Part shown: one piece after another, positions 46,901 through 56,000 of the stretch
Layout: each line of letters starts with the position of its first letter
How positions within the stretch are numbered: the stretch's first letter is position 1
Assembly (NCBI GenBank): GCA_030248215.1
Contig: JASANG010001975.1
Coordinates: 62,001-126,000 of the forward strand
DNA length: 64,000 nucleotides
DNA from: Enoplolaimus lenunculus
Lineage: Eukaryota > Nematoda > Enoplea > Enoplida > Thoracostomopsidae
Direction of reading: 5' to 3'
Program-made: the position numbers and the translations under genes
The notes under the pieces: generated by a model
Told to the model about the DNA's origin: nothing
The model's database searches: none
The model's input: only the letters and a program-made list of their open reading frames with translations

Positions 46901-49900
46901 CATGTGGGAAGTCAGCGGCGACTTACGGATTCATTATTTATTAATGTCAAATGTTGCGTTTGCTGATTTGTTAATTGGTGGTTACTTAGCTACGCTCGCA
47001 GTGCAAGACGCACGCACTGCAGGAGTGTATTTTAATTACGCTGTTGATTGGCAGACCGGACCTGGATGTGCATTTGCAGGATTTTTATCTGTGTTCGCAT
47101 CCGAGCTGTCGATTTACTGTATGATGCTGTTATCTGGCGAATTGCTGTATAAATATTGGTTCGCGATACATTCTCGTGAATTGTCACTGCGTCAAATTGT
47201 TTGCTTAATTGCGATTGGCTGGACGCTGGCGTTGCTATTTGCGATCCTTCCTCTGATTGGTGTAAGCAGTTACTCAGCGACGTCAACTTGTCTTCCAATG
47301 CGTGTTCGATCCGCTGGCGATCTTGCATTTATTATTGTTGGCTTGTTGTTGAATTTGATTTTGTTTATTGTTATCGTATCGTGTTATGTTGCCCTATTCT
47401 GTGCAACTGCCCGTTTTGACACATCGGCGTCGTCTCGGGAACAAAGCCAGCGGCTGGCCAAAAATCTAGCACCATTAATCGGGACTGACTTTGCGACATG
47501 GGTGCCAACGATATTTTTTGGTCTCCTCGCAGCGTGCGGTCTTCCGTTAATCAGCATATCAGCGGCGAAATATTTGTTGGTCATTTTTTACCCAATCAAC
47601 TCGTGTACGAATCCTTTTTTGTACGTTTTCACAACGAAACTGTTTCGAACGGCGTTGGACCGCAAAATTAAGCGAACACTGTGGCTTCAGCGACTCGCGT
47701 CAAGCGTGTCGCACAGCAACCGGCTTCGTAAATCATCAACGGCTAAAATTTCAACGCGATTTCGCAATATTAGCGCTACTTCGTCGACGTTTTCGAGAAC
47801 TTTGTCAACTAAAAAATCCATTTTATCCCTAACTGGTGGACACAACGCTTCGCCACGACCGTCCGTAAATCCTGTATCTAGTTTTCGGGATCATCGGCTT
47901 GATTCGTGTACACTAAGCGATAAGCGTGACAGTGTGGTTCGTTTTAAAGATGGACGGTCGCCTTCGGCTGACATTGAACTGATTGACAAACATAATTTAT
48001 CGAACACTCCAAGACAATCTGGTGTGACTTTCAAGTTTCATGCCACTGATCTACCAACAACTGGCCATTCTGACACAAAAGAATCCGTCTTCAAACGGGA
48101 CTCCAGTACGAGTAGCTCAGGGTACGGTTCCGGTCCGTCGTCGGCTCGCGGGTCTGACCCTAGCAGCAACGACCCATCTTTAATACCTCTTGTATTGAAA
48201 GACATTGTCGGGATCAATACTGGACGCCAGTCGAGTTCAAGCGTTGAAAGCGACACGGACGCTCAGGTTGAAATTCACCAAAAGTAGGCTTCCTCTGTAA
48301 TCAACATTTTTTTTTTCGCATGTCGTATATAGGGTATACTATGAGCAACTAAATGCAAACTGCACGTCGCATAAAGACGTAACACAATGGCGCAATGTTT
48401 AATCAATTTGTTACCAGGTTGTTGTAGCCGGAAGTGAAACAAACCGGAAACGGATGTCAATAAATGTTGACGCAAAACTCGCTGCTGTCAAACATTTGTT
48501 TTAAGCATCCGATTTGAGAAATTTCCGCTAGCAACGTTTTCGAAATTTTCCCAAAAGTTTACAAACAAACTATCTATAAATAAACACGATTTAAAACTTT
48601 AAGAACAATTTGACTACTGAAATTGTCAGAACATCCGGCAAAACGTGTACCGGAGACTGAGCCGAGAATAGAGTTTCGGCCAGAGTCAACCGCCGGATGT
48701 GCACCGCTGGTCGTATCCTGAATGTTACGCATATGTGTAGCGTAAAATCTGCACAAGACATTACAATCCTCCCTGCTCGAGCTCGTGTGTCAAGCTTCTA
48801 TATTGTTCACTAGTGACTATAAATACCACTCACCCGAGAGTAACCGGCCAGAATGTTAGCTTGAGAGTTTGTCCGAGATGAAACAAAAATATTGGTATGA
48901 AATGCTGATGGAAACATTTTTAATTTCTATCTTTAAAAAGTGTAGAGATGTGGATAAGTCCATCATCTTAGTTTAGGTTGGAAAAACTTCTGTATGTGAC
49001 ATCCTTGGAGCACCGAATTCGAGTGTACCTCCAAGGATGTCTGCATCCTGATTAAAGGGCTACCATGTAGTGAAGTTAAGGAAGCTGAGAGTGGGCAGCA
49101 ATTGTAAAATTCCACCTTTAACTTTACAAAAAGTCACAGTTTGTTGAACTACAGAAGTAATGTTGGACAGGTGAATCAGTAGAAAAATGACAAATCTTTC
49201 AATTCCCGATTCCTACCAGATTTCGACATTTATTTTCAAGAAAATATAAATCTGTAATTTTTTCTTCTTAACACGTTTATAAGTAATTAATTTGACGTTA
49301 AAATATTTTTTATTTATCTTTTTAGATACTCAAAAAAATTGTTCGGGTGGTTTCGGCCATCAGTTCACGATATTGAAGAAACGCCAACATCCGCTAGCGA
49401 ATCTGAGACGCAACCGGATACGAGTTCAACATTGTATGCTATTAATGGTGCACGAACCGACGTAAGTAGATTTTAATAAAAAAGGTCAGTGAGTGTGGCA
49501 CCAGAGGTGTAAGTCAGTAAATGATTTTTTACCCACGCTGTGGGTTACCAGCAAAAATTAAATTTTTTTTTTACCCGCGAGTACATTCGCGCAAAATTCT
49601 TTTACCCGTTACCAGCGTTTACCCGCGTAAAATTCATTTACCGTTACCCGCCTATACCGCCTATATTTTTCCTTTTGCGTTAAAATACAATTGTACAGTT
49701 TTAGAATACATTAATGTTTACAAGCTCAATTTACGTTAACAAAACACTCTTTATTAGCAACTTTCAAAACAAACCATTAAGTAAACAAATGTACATCAGA
49801 TAATATTGCCCATTACACCTATCACCGTTAAAACAAGGTTGTTTGGTGATGGGTGTTTACATGCTTCGCGATACCACCATGGCAGAGCGGTGATATGGAA

Positions 49901-50763
49901 GGGCCGCTCACCTTATTGATGCAGCGTCTTACATGATAAGTCTTGTCACTGTCGGACCAGCGAAGGCTGAGGCTCAAAATTTAGCACATTTTTTGCATAT
50001 GATTTGCCCTACTCCTGTACCAATTCGAGTTCATCAACTATAATAGTTCTAGGTGAGTTTGAAAACCTATTACTAACTGATGATCGTTGCTATATACATT
50101 TGAGAATATGGGCCGACGTCCCAAGTACTACCGTATCATTGAGTACTGTATACTTTTTTGTTTTTGAATTTCAAAATGAGAATAGCGGTTTTCAATTTGA
50201 GTTTTGTAAATAATTATTTAAAACAATATCGTATTTATTTCAAATTTCACAGTTTCTGTAAATATTAATTTTTGTCTCACCAGAATCGCGGAATGTTGCT
50301 GCCGAGTTTTATTTTCAATGCTCCAAGGTCGAGTTCATTTACCAAATTAGTCCCAGGATTGCGTTGTTGTCCAATGTTACTTTTAGGAGCGTAACAGTAG
50401 ATTAAACGTATTCCTAAGCCTAAGCCTATGCCTTGCCGTCGCAAAATGTGTTCCTAATCCTAAGCCTTAATAGCCTAAGCAAAAAATGTAATCTAGAATC
50501 TAAACCTACTCTTTTATGGATCCACCAGAAACCTGAACGCCCTTATGCAGCACAGCGTGTGTACAAAAAGTGTAAGATGGACAATTTTTCTGGTTTCAGA
50601 TGTGCCTCGAACCACCTGGTCACCGGGGTTGTAAGCCACATAATTAATGTTTCAGACTCATCAAGAAACTATTGACAACCAAACTGACGATTCGGATGAA
50701 TTCTTAGATGCGCTTGACCCTGCCGAATTTTCACTCCAAATAAACAACAAACAAAAAGCGTAA
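34944..50763 (+). CDS. Type-A LGR, glycoprotein-hormone-receptor-like GPCR
   Basis: Supported exons: 34944-35149, 36997-37068, 38391-38465, 41022-41096, 41464-41625, 42165-42233, 42836-42910, 43186-43354, 46692-48283, 49326-49461 and 50656-50763; hinge exons between 43354 and 46692 are only partly resolved. Exon 1 gives a signal peptide and the Cys-rich LRR cap (SCSCSTTPHNEMQCYC, then DIKHIPDNL). Exons 2-7 are mostly 69-75 bases long and all in phase 2, each about one leucine-rich repeat, the classic LGR layout. Exon 8 gives LDISHTKISALPEIGLQSL, LLKRLPPLK and FPYHCCLF, equal to the TSHR/FSHR/LHCGR hinge start. The family binds dimeric glycoprotein hormones (thyrostimulin-type GPA2/GPB5 in invertebrates) at the cell surface and signals mainly through Gs. 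Many MITEs sit in the introns. Family call very strong, but whether it couples normally is open (see the 7TM exon). Confidence 0.92.
35187..35435. mobile_element. GGCC hexamer MITE, end type A
   Basis: In LGR intron 1. Flanks CTAAAATA/CTAAAATG (7 of 8). The interior has several AAGCCTAAGCCTAAGCC runs with TAAGAATGAGTTT spacers. Confidence 0.8.
35612..36020. mobile_element. Family IV MITE, Tc1/mariner-like ends
   Basis: Ends CTAGTGACCCGAATTAATA and TTATTCGGGTCACTATAGTA lie next to TA. The interior includes CGTATCCCTAATAAGAGTCC and CAGTCCGTAACCGAATATC. In LGR intron 1. Confidence 0.75.
36174..36385. mobile_element. hAT-like MITE (GGATC type)
   Basis: CAGAGGCGGAACCAAATC at the left and CCCTCTGGATCAGCTAAT at the right, with internal AAATTGTAAGGTACGG. 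Related pieces are at 6560, 55905 and 60180. In LGR intron 1. Confidence 0.5.
37117..37242. mobile_element. MITE, family V, copy 2
   Basis: Near-complete palindrome from GTGGCGTTATACTTGTC to GAAAAGTATACCGCCAC, with TACGTGAGTAATTCACGTA at the centre. Confidence 0.8.
37252..37448. mobile_element. GGCC hexamer MITE, end type C
   Basis: Flanked by a perfect 8-bp duplication, GTAACAGC. Ends GGCCCATGTATAGAACAGGG and its inverse; the interior is TTAGGC hexamers. Confidence 0.9.
37714..37966. mobile_element. MITE, family VI, copy 3
   Basis: ACAAGAGTGTTTAAACTCTT at the left and TTTCACACTCTTGT at the right; interior CGCATGGTACAAAATGGACC. In LGR intron 2. Confidence 0.65.
38516..38906. mobile_element. 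GGCC hexamer MITE, end type B, expanded interior
   Basis: Flanks TGGATCGC/TGTATCGC (7 of 8). Ends GGCCTATGTTACTTTAAGGG and its inverse. The interior holds five tandem copies of AACTCATTTTTGCAACG followed by GCTTAG hexamers. In LGR intron 3, about 50 bases after exon 3. Confidence 0.85.
39226..39427. mobile_element. GGCC hexamer MITE, end type A
   Basis: Flanks ATTGCAAT/ACTGCAAT (7 of 8). Interior TTAGGC hexamers in two blocks split by GGAATATGCTCATTCTTACG. Confidence 0.85.
40094..40344. mobile_element. AT-rich MITE with ACACAAAAAAGTGTTTCTG ends
   Basis: The left ACACAAAAAAGTGTTTCTGA and right CAGAAATATTATTTTGAGTGT region are inverted repeats. The interior repeats TTTTTCTGA/TCAGAAA motifs. 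In LGR intron 3. Confidence 0.5.
40807..40998. mobile_element. Family VII element, near-complete copy
   Basis: GTGCCGGAGCAACTAGG at the left and GGCTGCTCCGGCCCTG at the right are inverted ends, with inner GAGCCAAGCGAGCCAGAAGC and CAACCGGTTAGGGTG. In LGR intron 3, ending 24 bases before exon 4. Confidence 0.65.
41875..42087. mobile_element. MITE, family III, copy 5
   Basis: In LGR intron 5. Ends CAATGCAAAAGATGGTCAGT and TTTTTTGCAGTG with TA on each side. Confidence 0.75.
42240..42400. mobile_element. MITE, family III, copy 6, against a donor site
   Basis: Begins six bases after the end of LGR exon 6, so the intron opens GTAAGCG and then enters the element. The element is shortened in the middle compared with other copies. 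Confidence 0.8.
42955..43112. repeat. AAT/ATT microsatellite
   Basis: Impure AAT, ATT and TAATTATAA units over about 160 bases in LGR intron 7, 70 bases before exon 8. Confidence 0.9.
43425..43802. mobile_element. MITE with GCCGGAGCCGGAG subterminal repeats
   Basis: Outer ends CATGGTGTAACCGGAGG and TTTGTACCCTGATG are roughly inverted, with clustered GGAGCCGGAG inside both. Decayed relatives are at 48415-48728, 50815-50905 and 23306-23660. Confidence 0.55.
44154..44406. mobile_element. GGCC hexamer MITE, decayed
   Basis: GGACCATGAAATGATCCGGG at the left and TATTTTTACATTGGTC at the right; interior of GCTTAG hexamers in three blocks. Confidence 0.7.
44710..44917. mobile_element. GGCC hexamer MITE, end type C
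   Basis: Perfect 8-bp flanking duplication ATGTTATG. Clean GGCCCATGTATAGAACAGGG end and interior of GCTTAG hexamers. Confidence 0.9.
45091..45274. mobile_element. GGCC hexamer MITE, end type B
   Basis: GGCCCATGTTACTTTAAGGA at the left and CCTAAATGTAACATTGGCC at the right. No target-site duplication is visible. Confidence 0.75.
45512..45686 (+). CDS. Tentative LGR hinge exon
   Basis: A frame reading RRVSPVDQRVKDLESVDRF, then LAPAFGVIDHQ and APPTVQ, ends at donor CAG|GTGATA in phase 0. The acceptor (AAAG or GCAG) would be phase 2, which does not match the phase-0 end of exon 8, so an undetected exon would be needed between them. Hinge sequences are poorly conserved, so similarity cannot decide. 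Confidence 0.35.
45714..45969. repeat. 32-bp minisatellite, 8 copies
   Basis: Unit begins AAGCTTAGCGTTCATTGGAC and ends CACAGTCTCTC. Eight units are almost identical; one or two carry GCTCAGCG instead of GCTTAGCG. It starts 28 bases after the donor of the tentative hinge exon 45512-45686. Confidence 0.95.
46056..46227 (+). CDS. Tentative LGR hinge exon with Cys cluster
   Basis: Acceptor GTAGTCAG, then RKDTKQRSDVAVLTIYPNLY, ESCSVACKSRTSSMCTC and a strong donor CTG|GTGAGT. It starts in phase 0, matching the end of the 45512-45686 exon, and ends in phase 1. Four cysteines suit an extracellular hinge. The link to the 7TM exon (phase 0) is unresolved; a frame at 46444-46582 may hold the missing piece. 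Confidence 0.35.
46572..46680. mobile_element. End-type-B GGCC MITE fragment
   Basis: CCCATGTTAGTTTTAGGGCC followed by GTCCTGGTTTGTG matches the left end of type B elements; the rest is lost. It lies directly before the 7TM exon. Confidence 0.4.
46692..48283 (+). CDS. LGR seven-transmembrane exon and proximal tail
   Basis: After acceptor TTTTAG this exon opens with VFCQDNESV, then CSPQPDALNPCEDVMG, the family's hinge/TM1 signature. TM1-TM7 follow. Conserved features: VDWQTGPGC with FASELSIY (ECL1/TM3), the ECL2 Cys in STCLPM, GTDF in TM6, and FYPINSCTNPFLY with the NPxxY motif in TM7. The E/DRW motif of TM3 is replaced by ELL (GELLYKYWFAI), so Arg3.50 is absent. The tail of more than 180 residues is rich in Ser/Thr, with TKKSILSLTGG and SSSGYGSGPSS. 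The naive stop TAG at 48285-48287 lies inside donor AAAA|GTAGGC; splicing there continues in frame. Confidence 0.93.
48415..48728. mobile_element. Decayed MITE with CCGGA repeats
   Basis: GTTGTAGCCGGAAGTGAAAC at the left and CTGGTCGTATCCTGAATG at the right, with ACATCCGGCAAAACG inside. Same family as 43425-43802. In the LGR tail intron. Confidence 0.45.
49326..50763 (+). CDS. LGR distal C-tail exons
   Basis: Exon 49326-49461 (acceptor TTTTTAG) reads YSKKLFGWFRPSVHDIEETP and ends at ARTD with donor GAC|GTAAGT in phase 0. Exon 50656-50763 (acceptor GTTTCAG) reads THQETIDNQTDDSDEFLDAL, ending NNKQKA and TAA. Phases fit exactly when 48283 is used as donor. The acidic, Ser/Thr-rich end resembles a cytoplasmic regulatory tail. 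Confidence 0.72.
49500..49720. repeat. TTACCCGC-rich repeat
   Basis: CCAGAGGTGTAAGTCAGTAA followed by repeated TTTTACCCGCG and GCGCAAAATTC words. It resembles the subterminal part of a MITE; no right end found. In the last LGR intron. Confidence 0.4.
50370..50546. mobile_element. GGCC hexamer MITE, end type B, right end lost
   Basis: CCAATGTTACTTTTAGGAGC at the left, then AAGCCTAAGCC hexamers, ending at CCAGAAACCTGAACGCCC. It lies about 110 bases before the last LGR exon. Confidence 0.7.
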
Positions 50764-50912
50764 TATGAAAAGCACTCAAGTTGAATGATTACGTTAAACT
50801 ATTCGCAGTAGGCTGCAACCGGAAGTCTCTCTCCGGCTCCGGCGGAAAATCGACCTCTCACTTCCGCTACGGTAGAATATTTGCCAGATGTTTCGGCAAT
50901 TTTAGTAATTAA

Positions 50913-51075
50913 GCCCCATGTATAGAACCGGGCCGGATCAGTAGTATAAGCGTATTCCTAAGCCTATTCCTAAGCCTAAAGCTTAGGACTAAGCATAATG
51001 GTTAGTCTAAAGCTGAATTGACTCTATTATAGCCCCCTACAGGAACACGGTCCGGCACTGTTCTATACATGGGCC
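50913..51075. mobile_element. GGCC hexamer MITE, end type C, short
   Basis: GCCCCATGTATAGAACCGGG at the left and CACTGTTCTATACATGGGC at the right, with only a few CCTAAG hexamers. Just downstream of the LGR stop codon. Confidence 0.75.
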
Positions 51076-51372
51076 CAATTTTTTGTATCTATACGAAAGT
51101 TACACTTTTAAGCAAGTCTTTTTTGCGCTTTTTGGTAAGTTTTAACGCTATTAATTAATATCCAAGGGCCGAGATTTTTCAAAATGAAAGCTTAAGATAT
51201 TTTTGACAATATTTTGCTGGAAGATTATTGCTAAAGTTTTCCTTTGCTTGATTCAATCTCAAGCCTAAGACTAAACACATTTTAGCCTTTTTTTCTTTGA
51301 AATTTTTTGTTTAGCACCAGTACTACGCTATTATGCTGCTTGACCAAAATTTGATGTATAGTTTCAAATTGC

Positions 51373-51702
51373 GGCACATGTAAAGATCAGAGGCGGAACG
51401 TTTTTCTATGGAACTGGAATAGAGTAAGCTTAAGCTTTAGACTAAATTTTTCTTTCGCTTACTCATAGGCTTAGAAATATGCTTAAAAATACTGTTCCGC
51501 CCGTGTACATTACATTGGCCGGTATCTCCAAGGAACGCTAGGTTTCAGAGCATGAAAGCAATAAAGATCAGGGGTGGAACGTTATTCTGTGGGACTAGAA
51601 AAGAGTAAGCTTAAGCTTTGTACTAATTTTTTTGTTTCGGTTTAGCCTTAGGCTCAGAAATATGCTTATAGTACTGTTCCGCCCCTGTTCTTTACGTTGG
51701 CC
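51373..51702. mobile_element. Two adjacent GGCC hexamer MITEs
   Basis: Element 1 is 51373-51520 and element 2 about 51559-51702; both have type A ends and short TTAGGC-poor cores. The outer flanks are CAAATTGC and CAAATTCG (6 of 8), as if the pair sits in a single original target site. Confidence 0.7.
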
Positions 51703-52292
51703 CAAATTCGTTTCAATTACAGATATTATTAATAAAATATCATTTTTGTTCAGTGATTTTATGTTTGTATCTAAAGCAAATTTTAAATTATCTGACTTCG
51801 AACGAACTAAAAATCAGCTAAGTGTTTCAAAAACAAATGCTACTGGTAACATGTAATAAAGAACGCAGACCTATGGCCAGAGATATCCAGTTTTCAGTCC
51901 AACTGAAAAAATTTGGCCATCTATAGTAATAGTTTCAGCCTGGATTGGAAAAAAATCTGACAACCTTGTTTGCCGTTGCGAAAAAATGTTTTCACCATAC
52001 CGAGGTGAACCGATTTATGGGCCTGACAGAATATAAGCTTGAGTTGTCCGAATAGGTAATGTTCAAAATACTAAGTCAGAATCTTGCTCGACACTCTGAG
52101 CGTAATAGGGGCAATAATGACCGTCAAATATAAAAATTTATGGCGTGTGTTTATCAGCTACCAACGGTCAAATATTCAAGCATTGATAGGTATAAAACCA
52201 GTGTATTTTGCGCCTATGACAGGTGTAAATTAGAGTATATTTAATGCTTATACGTTATTTTTACCAAAATCCATTATGTATAAGAAAAGACT

Positions 52293-52651
52293 ATAGTGAC
52301 CCGAAAGGGAGGGGGTAATAAGAGGGTGTCCCCTTATAAGGATTCCGTATCCCTAATAAGAGTTCGTAAGCGGATAGAATCCCTACTCTAATTAGAGTCC
52401 ATAACTGTAAAGTATCCGTAATTGTAGCGCTTAAATGACTCCAGGAACCTTGCATTATCGCTCAAACTTTATGATGTAATGCAAAAAACGTGTACTTCAA
52501 CGGATAGTTGCAATTCCGGATATATATCAGTTAACGAAGGGTGGCGAAGAGCGGGTTGAAAATAAATAACAGTCCGTAACCGAATAACAGGGGGGTATCC
52601 TCTGGAGAGGCCAAATAAATATCAGTCCCCCTCTTATTCGGGTCACTACAG
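52293..52651. mobile_element. Family IV MITE
   Basis: CTATAGTGACCCGAAAGGGA at the left and CTTATTCGGGTCACTACAGT at the right; interior CGTATCCCTAATAAGAGT and AACAGTCCGTAACCGAATAA. Confidence 0.8.
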
Positions 52652-53027
52652 TATCATTATATAAACACTGCTCTAATTTGTGTATCTGCGTTTGGCTTAA
52701 GCGTATTATACACTGAAACGCTGGTAACGGTGCCCAAAATACGTATGTGAGACGTTCGAGTTTTAATTATAAAAGCTAAATTTCAAACGCTTTTCGCGCT
52801 TCAAATAGCATTTTTCAAAACGCTCCGTTGCAAGCGGACAAACTGAAATTAATCACTGGTTTAACAGAACGTTTATACGTAATTGTTTGCCAAAGACAGA
52901 TATACCAATATCAATATAAGGATTTTTTCAAATTTTTAACCCAATGCCTCGCAATTTTTAATGGCTTTTGGGTATTTTCGCTAAAAGTATACATTTAAAA
53001 ATTTTTTGTGGTGTATCACAGGCTTAC

Positions 53028-56000
53028 CTGACTGCCGAATCCAACAAAATCTGCCGGCATTAGTCGATTGTCTCTACTGAATAGAAAGTATGGCCAATGT
53101 TACTTTTAGGAGCGTAACTGTATATTAAACGTATTCGTAAGCTTAAGCCTAAGCCTAAGCAAAAATGAGTTCCTAAGACTAAGCAAAAATGAGTTCCTAA
53201 GACTAAGCAAAAATGAGTTCCTAAGCCTAAGCCTACGCGTTGCAAAAATGTGTTCCTAAGCCTAAGCCTAAGCAAAAAATGTAATCTACAATCTAAACCC
53301 GCTCTTTTATATAGACCCACCAGAAACCTGGACGCCCCTTAAAGTAACACGAGCCGAAAGTATTATATTGATCTGTATTTAAACAGACACAACTGCAGTG
53401 ATGTGTCAATTGTTTTGATCTCTATTATGGACTTCAATTAAGACTTATGGACTCTATCCGCCAGTAATTGGGACTCACAGTGGGGATCCCCTTTTATCGG
53501 GATTATACACCGGTTTCATCGCTTTGTCAATTTTTTTGCCATCCGGTTGCGTCAGGCGTCGTCCAGTACCGCTCTGTATCGTATGCAAATTGCATAGCAG
53601 CAACCCCCGTACAAATATGCAAACGAAAATATTTTGATTCTTAGCACCGAGGGTGTGGAATGACGAGTGTAGCGCGTTCCTTAGACGAATTGGTCTTAGT
53701 TATTGTAATGCAGTACAGTGGCCTTTTTTTTCAATCATACCAGGCCAATGTTACGTGGCGCAGGCAGGTATCAGCTAAAGTACATATATGATGATTATTT
53801 ATTGCAAGCTCATGTGATGAACAAACCATTAGTCATAGGGCAGTTGACTTCTGATATCTTGGTACGGTATTTTTCATCACATCGTATATCAGTGGACATT
53901 GCTGAAGAAAGACAGCGATAGGGGGCACTATAATTTTGATGGTCTCGAGAGCCGTCCGCCATTGCGCGTCACCGTGCGGTATCGTACTGTAGTGACCCGA
54001 ATAAGAGGTGGGACTGATATTTATTTTGCCTCTCCAGAGGGTACTCCCTGTTATTCGGTTACGGACTGTTATTTATTTTTAACGCGCCCTCCGCCGATCT
54101 TCGTTACTGATATATATCCGGTATTGCAACTGTCCGTTGAATTAAACATTTATTTGTCCTGCATCAAAAGCTTGAGCGATGATGTAAGGTTATACTTAGG
54201 AATATTTTTTCAAAACATAAGTATGCTTTAAAGTAAAGTTCGAAAACAACTTTATTTGGTGCTGGAGGTATTTATGCGCTACAATTAGAGATAATTGCCA
54301 TTTATGGACTTTAATTAGGGTTTAGGGACTCTATCCGCTTGCGGACTCTTATTAGGAATACGGTCTGCTATTGATTGGGACGCAACATGGAGATCCCTAT
54401 TACCCCCTTTACTCAGGTCACTACACTACTCGAATTACTCACACATATGATACCGTATGGTGGCCGACGGTGCCGGGCGGTGACGGACGGTGTCCTCAAG
54501 TACAGACAGCGTCTCCCTCCGATGTCCCAATGCCAGCTCGCACTGAAATGTTGAATTTCTTCTTCAATAAACTTTGATAATATCCAACTCAGACAGTAAT
54601 GTGCAGTACTTTTATAAACTACAACGAAATATCAAGACCGTAACAGCGTAGTTGAGCTTCCCAACTTTCAGGTTGAGCTTTTCTGAGACAAAGTTTGATT
54701 TCGTTTGAACGAACCTAAAACACCAAGTAAAAATCTGTATCAGATAAAATATAATTGAAACAGAATTGCGCTGGTGAAAAACACTGAATAAAGCCCGATT
54801 CACACGTACAAGTTTATGCTGCGACAACTTGCACTTGCAAATTTTGTCCAAAATCCTGTTCGAAAAACTTGCAGCTGCAAAAATAATTCATTAAAAATCA
54901 CAGCTAGGCATTTAGTTCACATGTGTGAACAACTATGTAAGTTCACTGAATTTATTGCAGCCGCTTTCTCATTGGCTGATGAAAAAATGCAAGTTCTGCG
55001 TGCAATTTGTAAACTACAAGTTCTCGTAGCAAAAACTTGCACGTGTGAATGGGGCTTAAACTTTTTCAGCTGTGATGCAGGCTTTATCCGACTGACCAAT
55101 TGGGTCAAACCAATAAATTGTGTTCGAGTCAACATTGATCCAGTCATCATATTAATGTCTGATTTTGCTGAAGTTTAAATTGAATGCAGAGACGAGCCGA
55201 GTTTGACTTTCAGAACGTCAAAATTACTTTTCGTCTGAGTCGTTTTAATTTGATTTCATTGATTGATTATTTGTTTTACAGTGTACATCTGTTTGACAGT
55301 CAGGTGTCACTAATGGATAAACAATTTACATACCATGAACTTTGATATATAAAATCCTGAGTTGGTCGGGTTTGGTCTGAAACATATTTGCATAAAACTC
55401 GAGTATTCCTTGTATACTTGAAATTAACCAATTAAACTGTAACCAGACTTAATACCTTATACTTTGATTTTGTTGGAATAATTTTGCCAGGCAGTTTTTG
55501 AACCTCATATTCGTATAATGTTCCATCGTCCAGTTTAACGTTGACTCGAAGTGACCTTAACAGTAATATATGACCCATAGTTGATACCGTCCGACACACA
55601 CAGGCCGACCCAGAGGGGGGGCACGGGGCGTAAGCAGACCATCAGAAATGTTGGCCAATGTAAAGAACTGGGGCGGAACAGTATTATAAGCAGATTCCTA
55701 AGCATAAGCCTAAACCTAAGCCTAAGCGTAAGAATGAACATATTCCTAGCCTAAGCCTAAACCTAAGCGTAAGAATGAGCATATTCCTAGCCTAAGCCTA
55801 AGCCTAAATCTAAGCAAAAATGTTAGTCTAAAGCTTAAGCTTGCCCTTTTCTAGTCCCACAGAAAAACATTCCGCCCCCGATCTTTACATGGGCCGAAAC
55901 GTTTTTGTGATAAAATGGTAAGGTAGCTACGTTACAATTTTTCTCCTCAGAAATTGTTTTTGTAAAAAAGATAAGGTACATAATTTTCCCTTCAAAAATT

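Noticed and set aside
47032-47328. Minus-strand frames across the 7TM exon
   Set aside because: Shadows of the receptor reading frame.
53741-53790. Further GGCC MITE copy (GGCCAATGTTACGTGGCG)
   Set aside because: Only the first 13 bases match; no hexamers and no right end.
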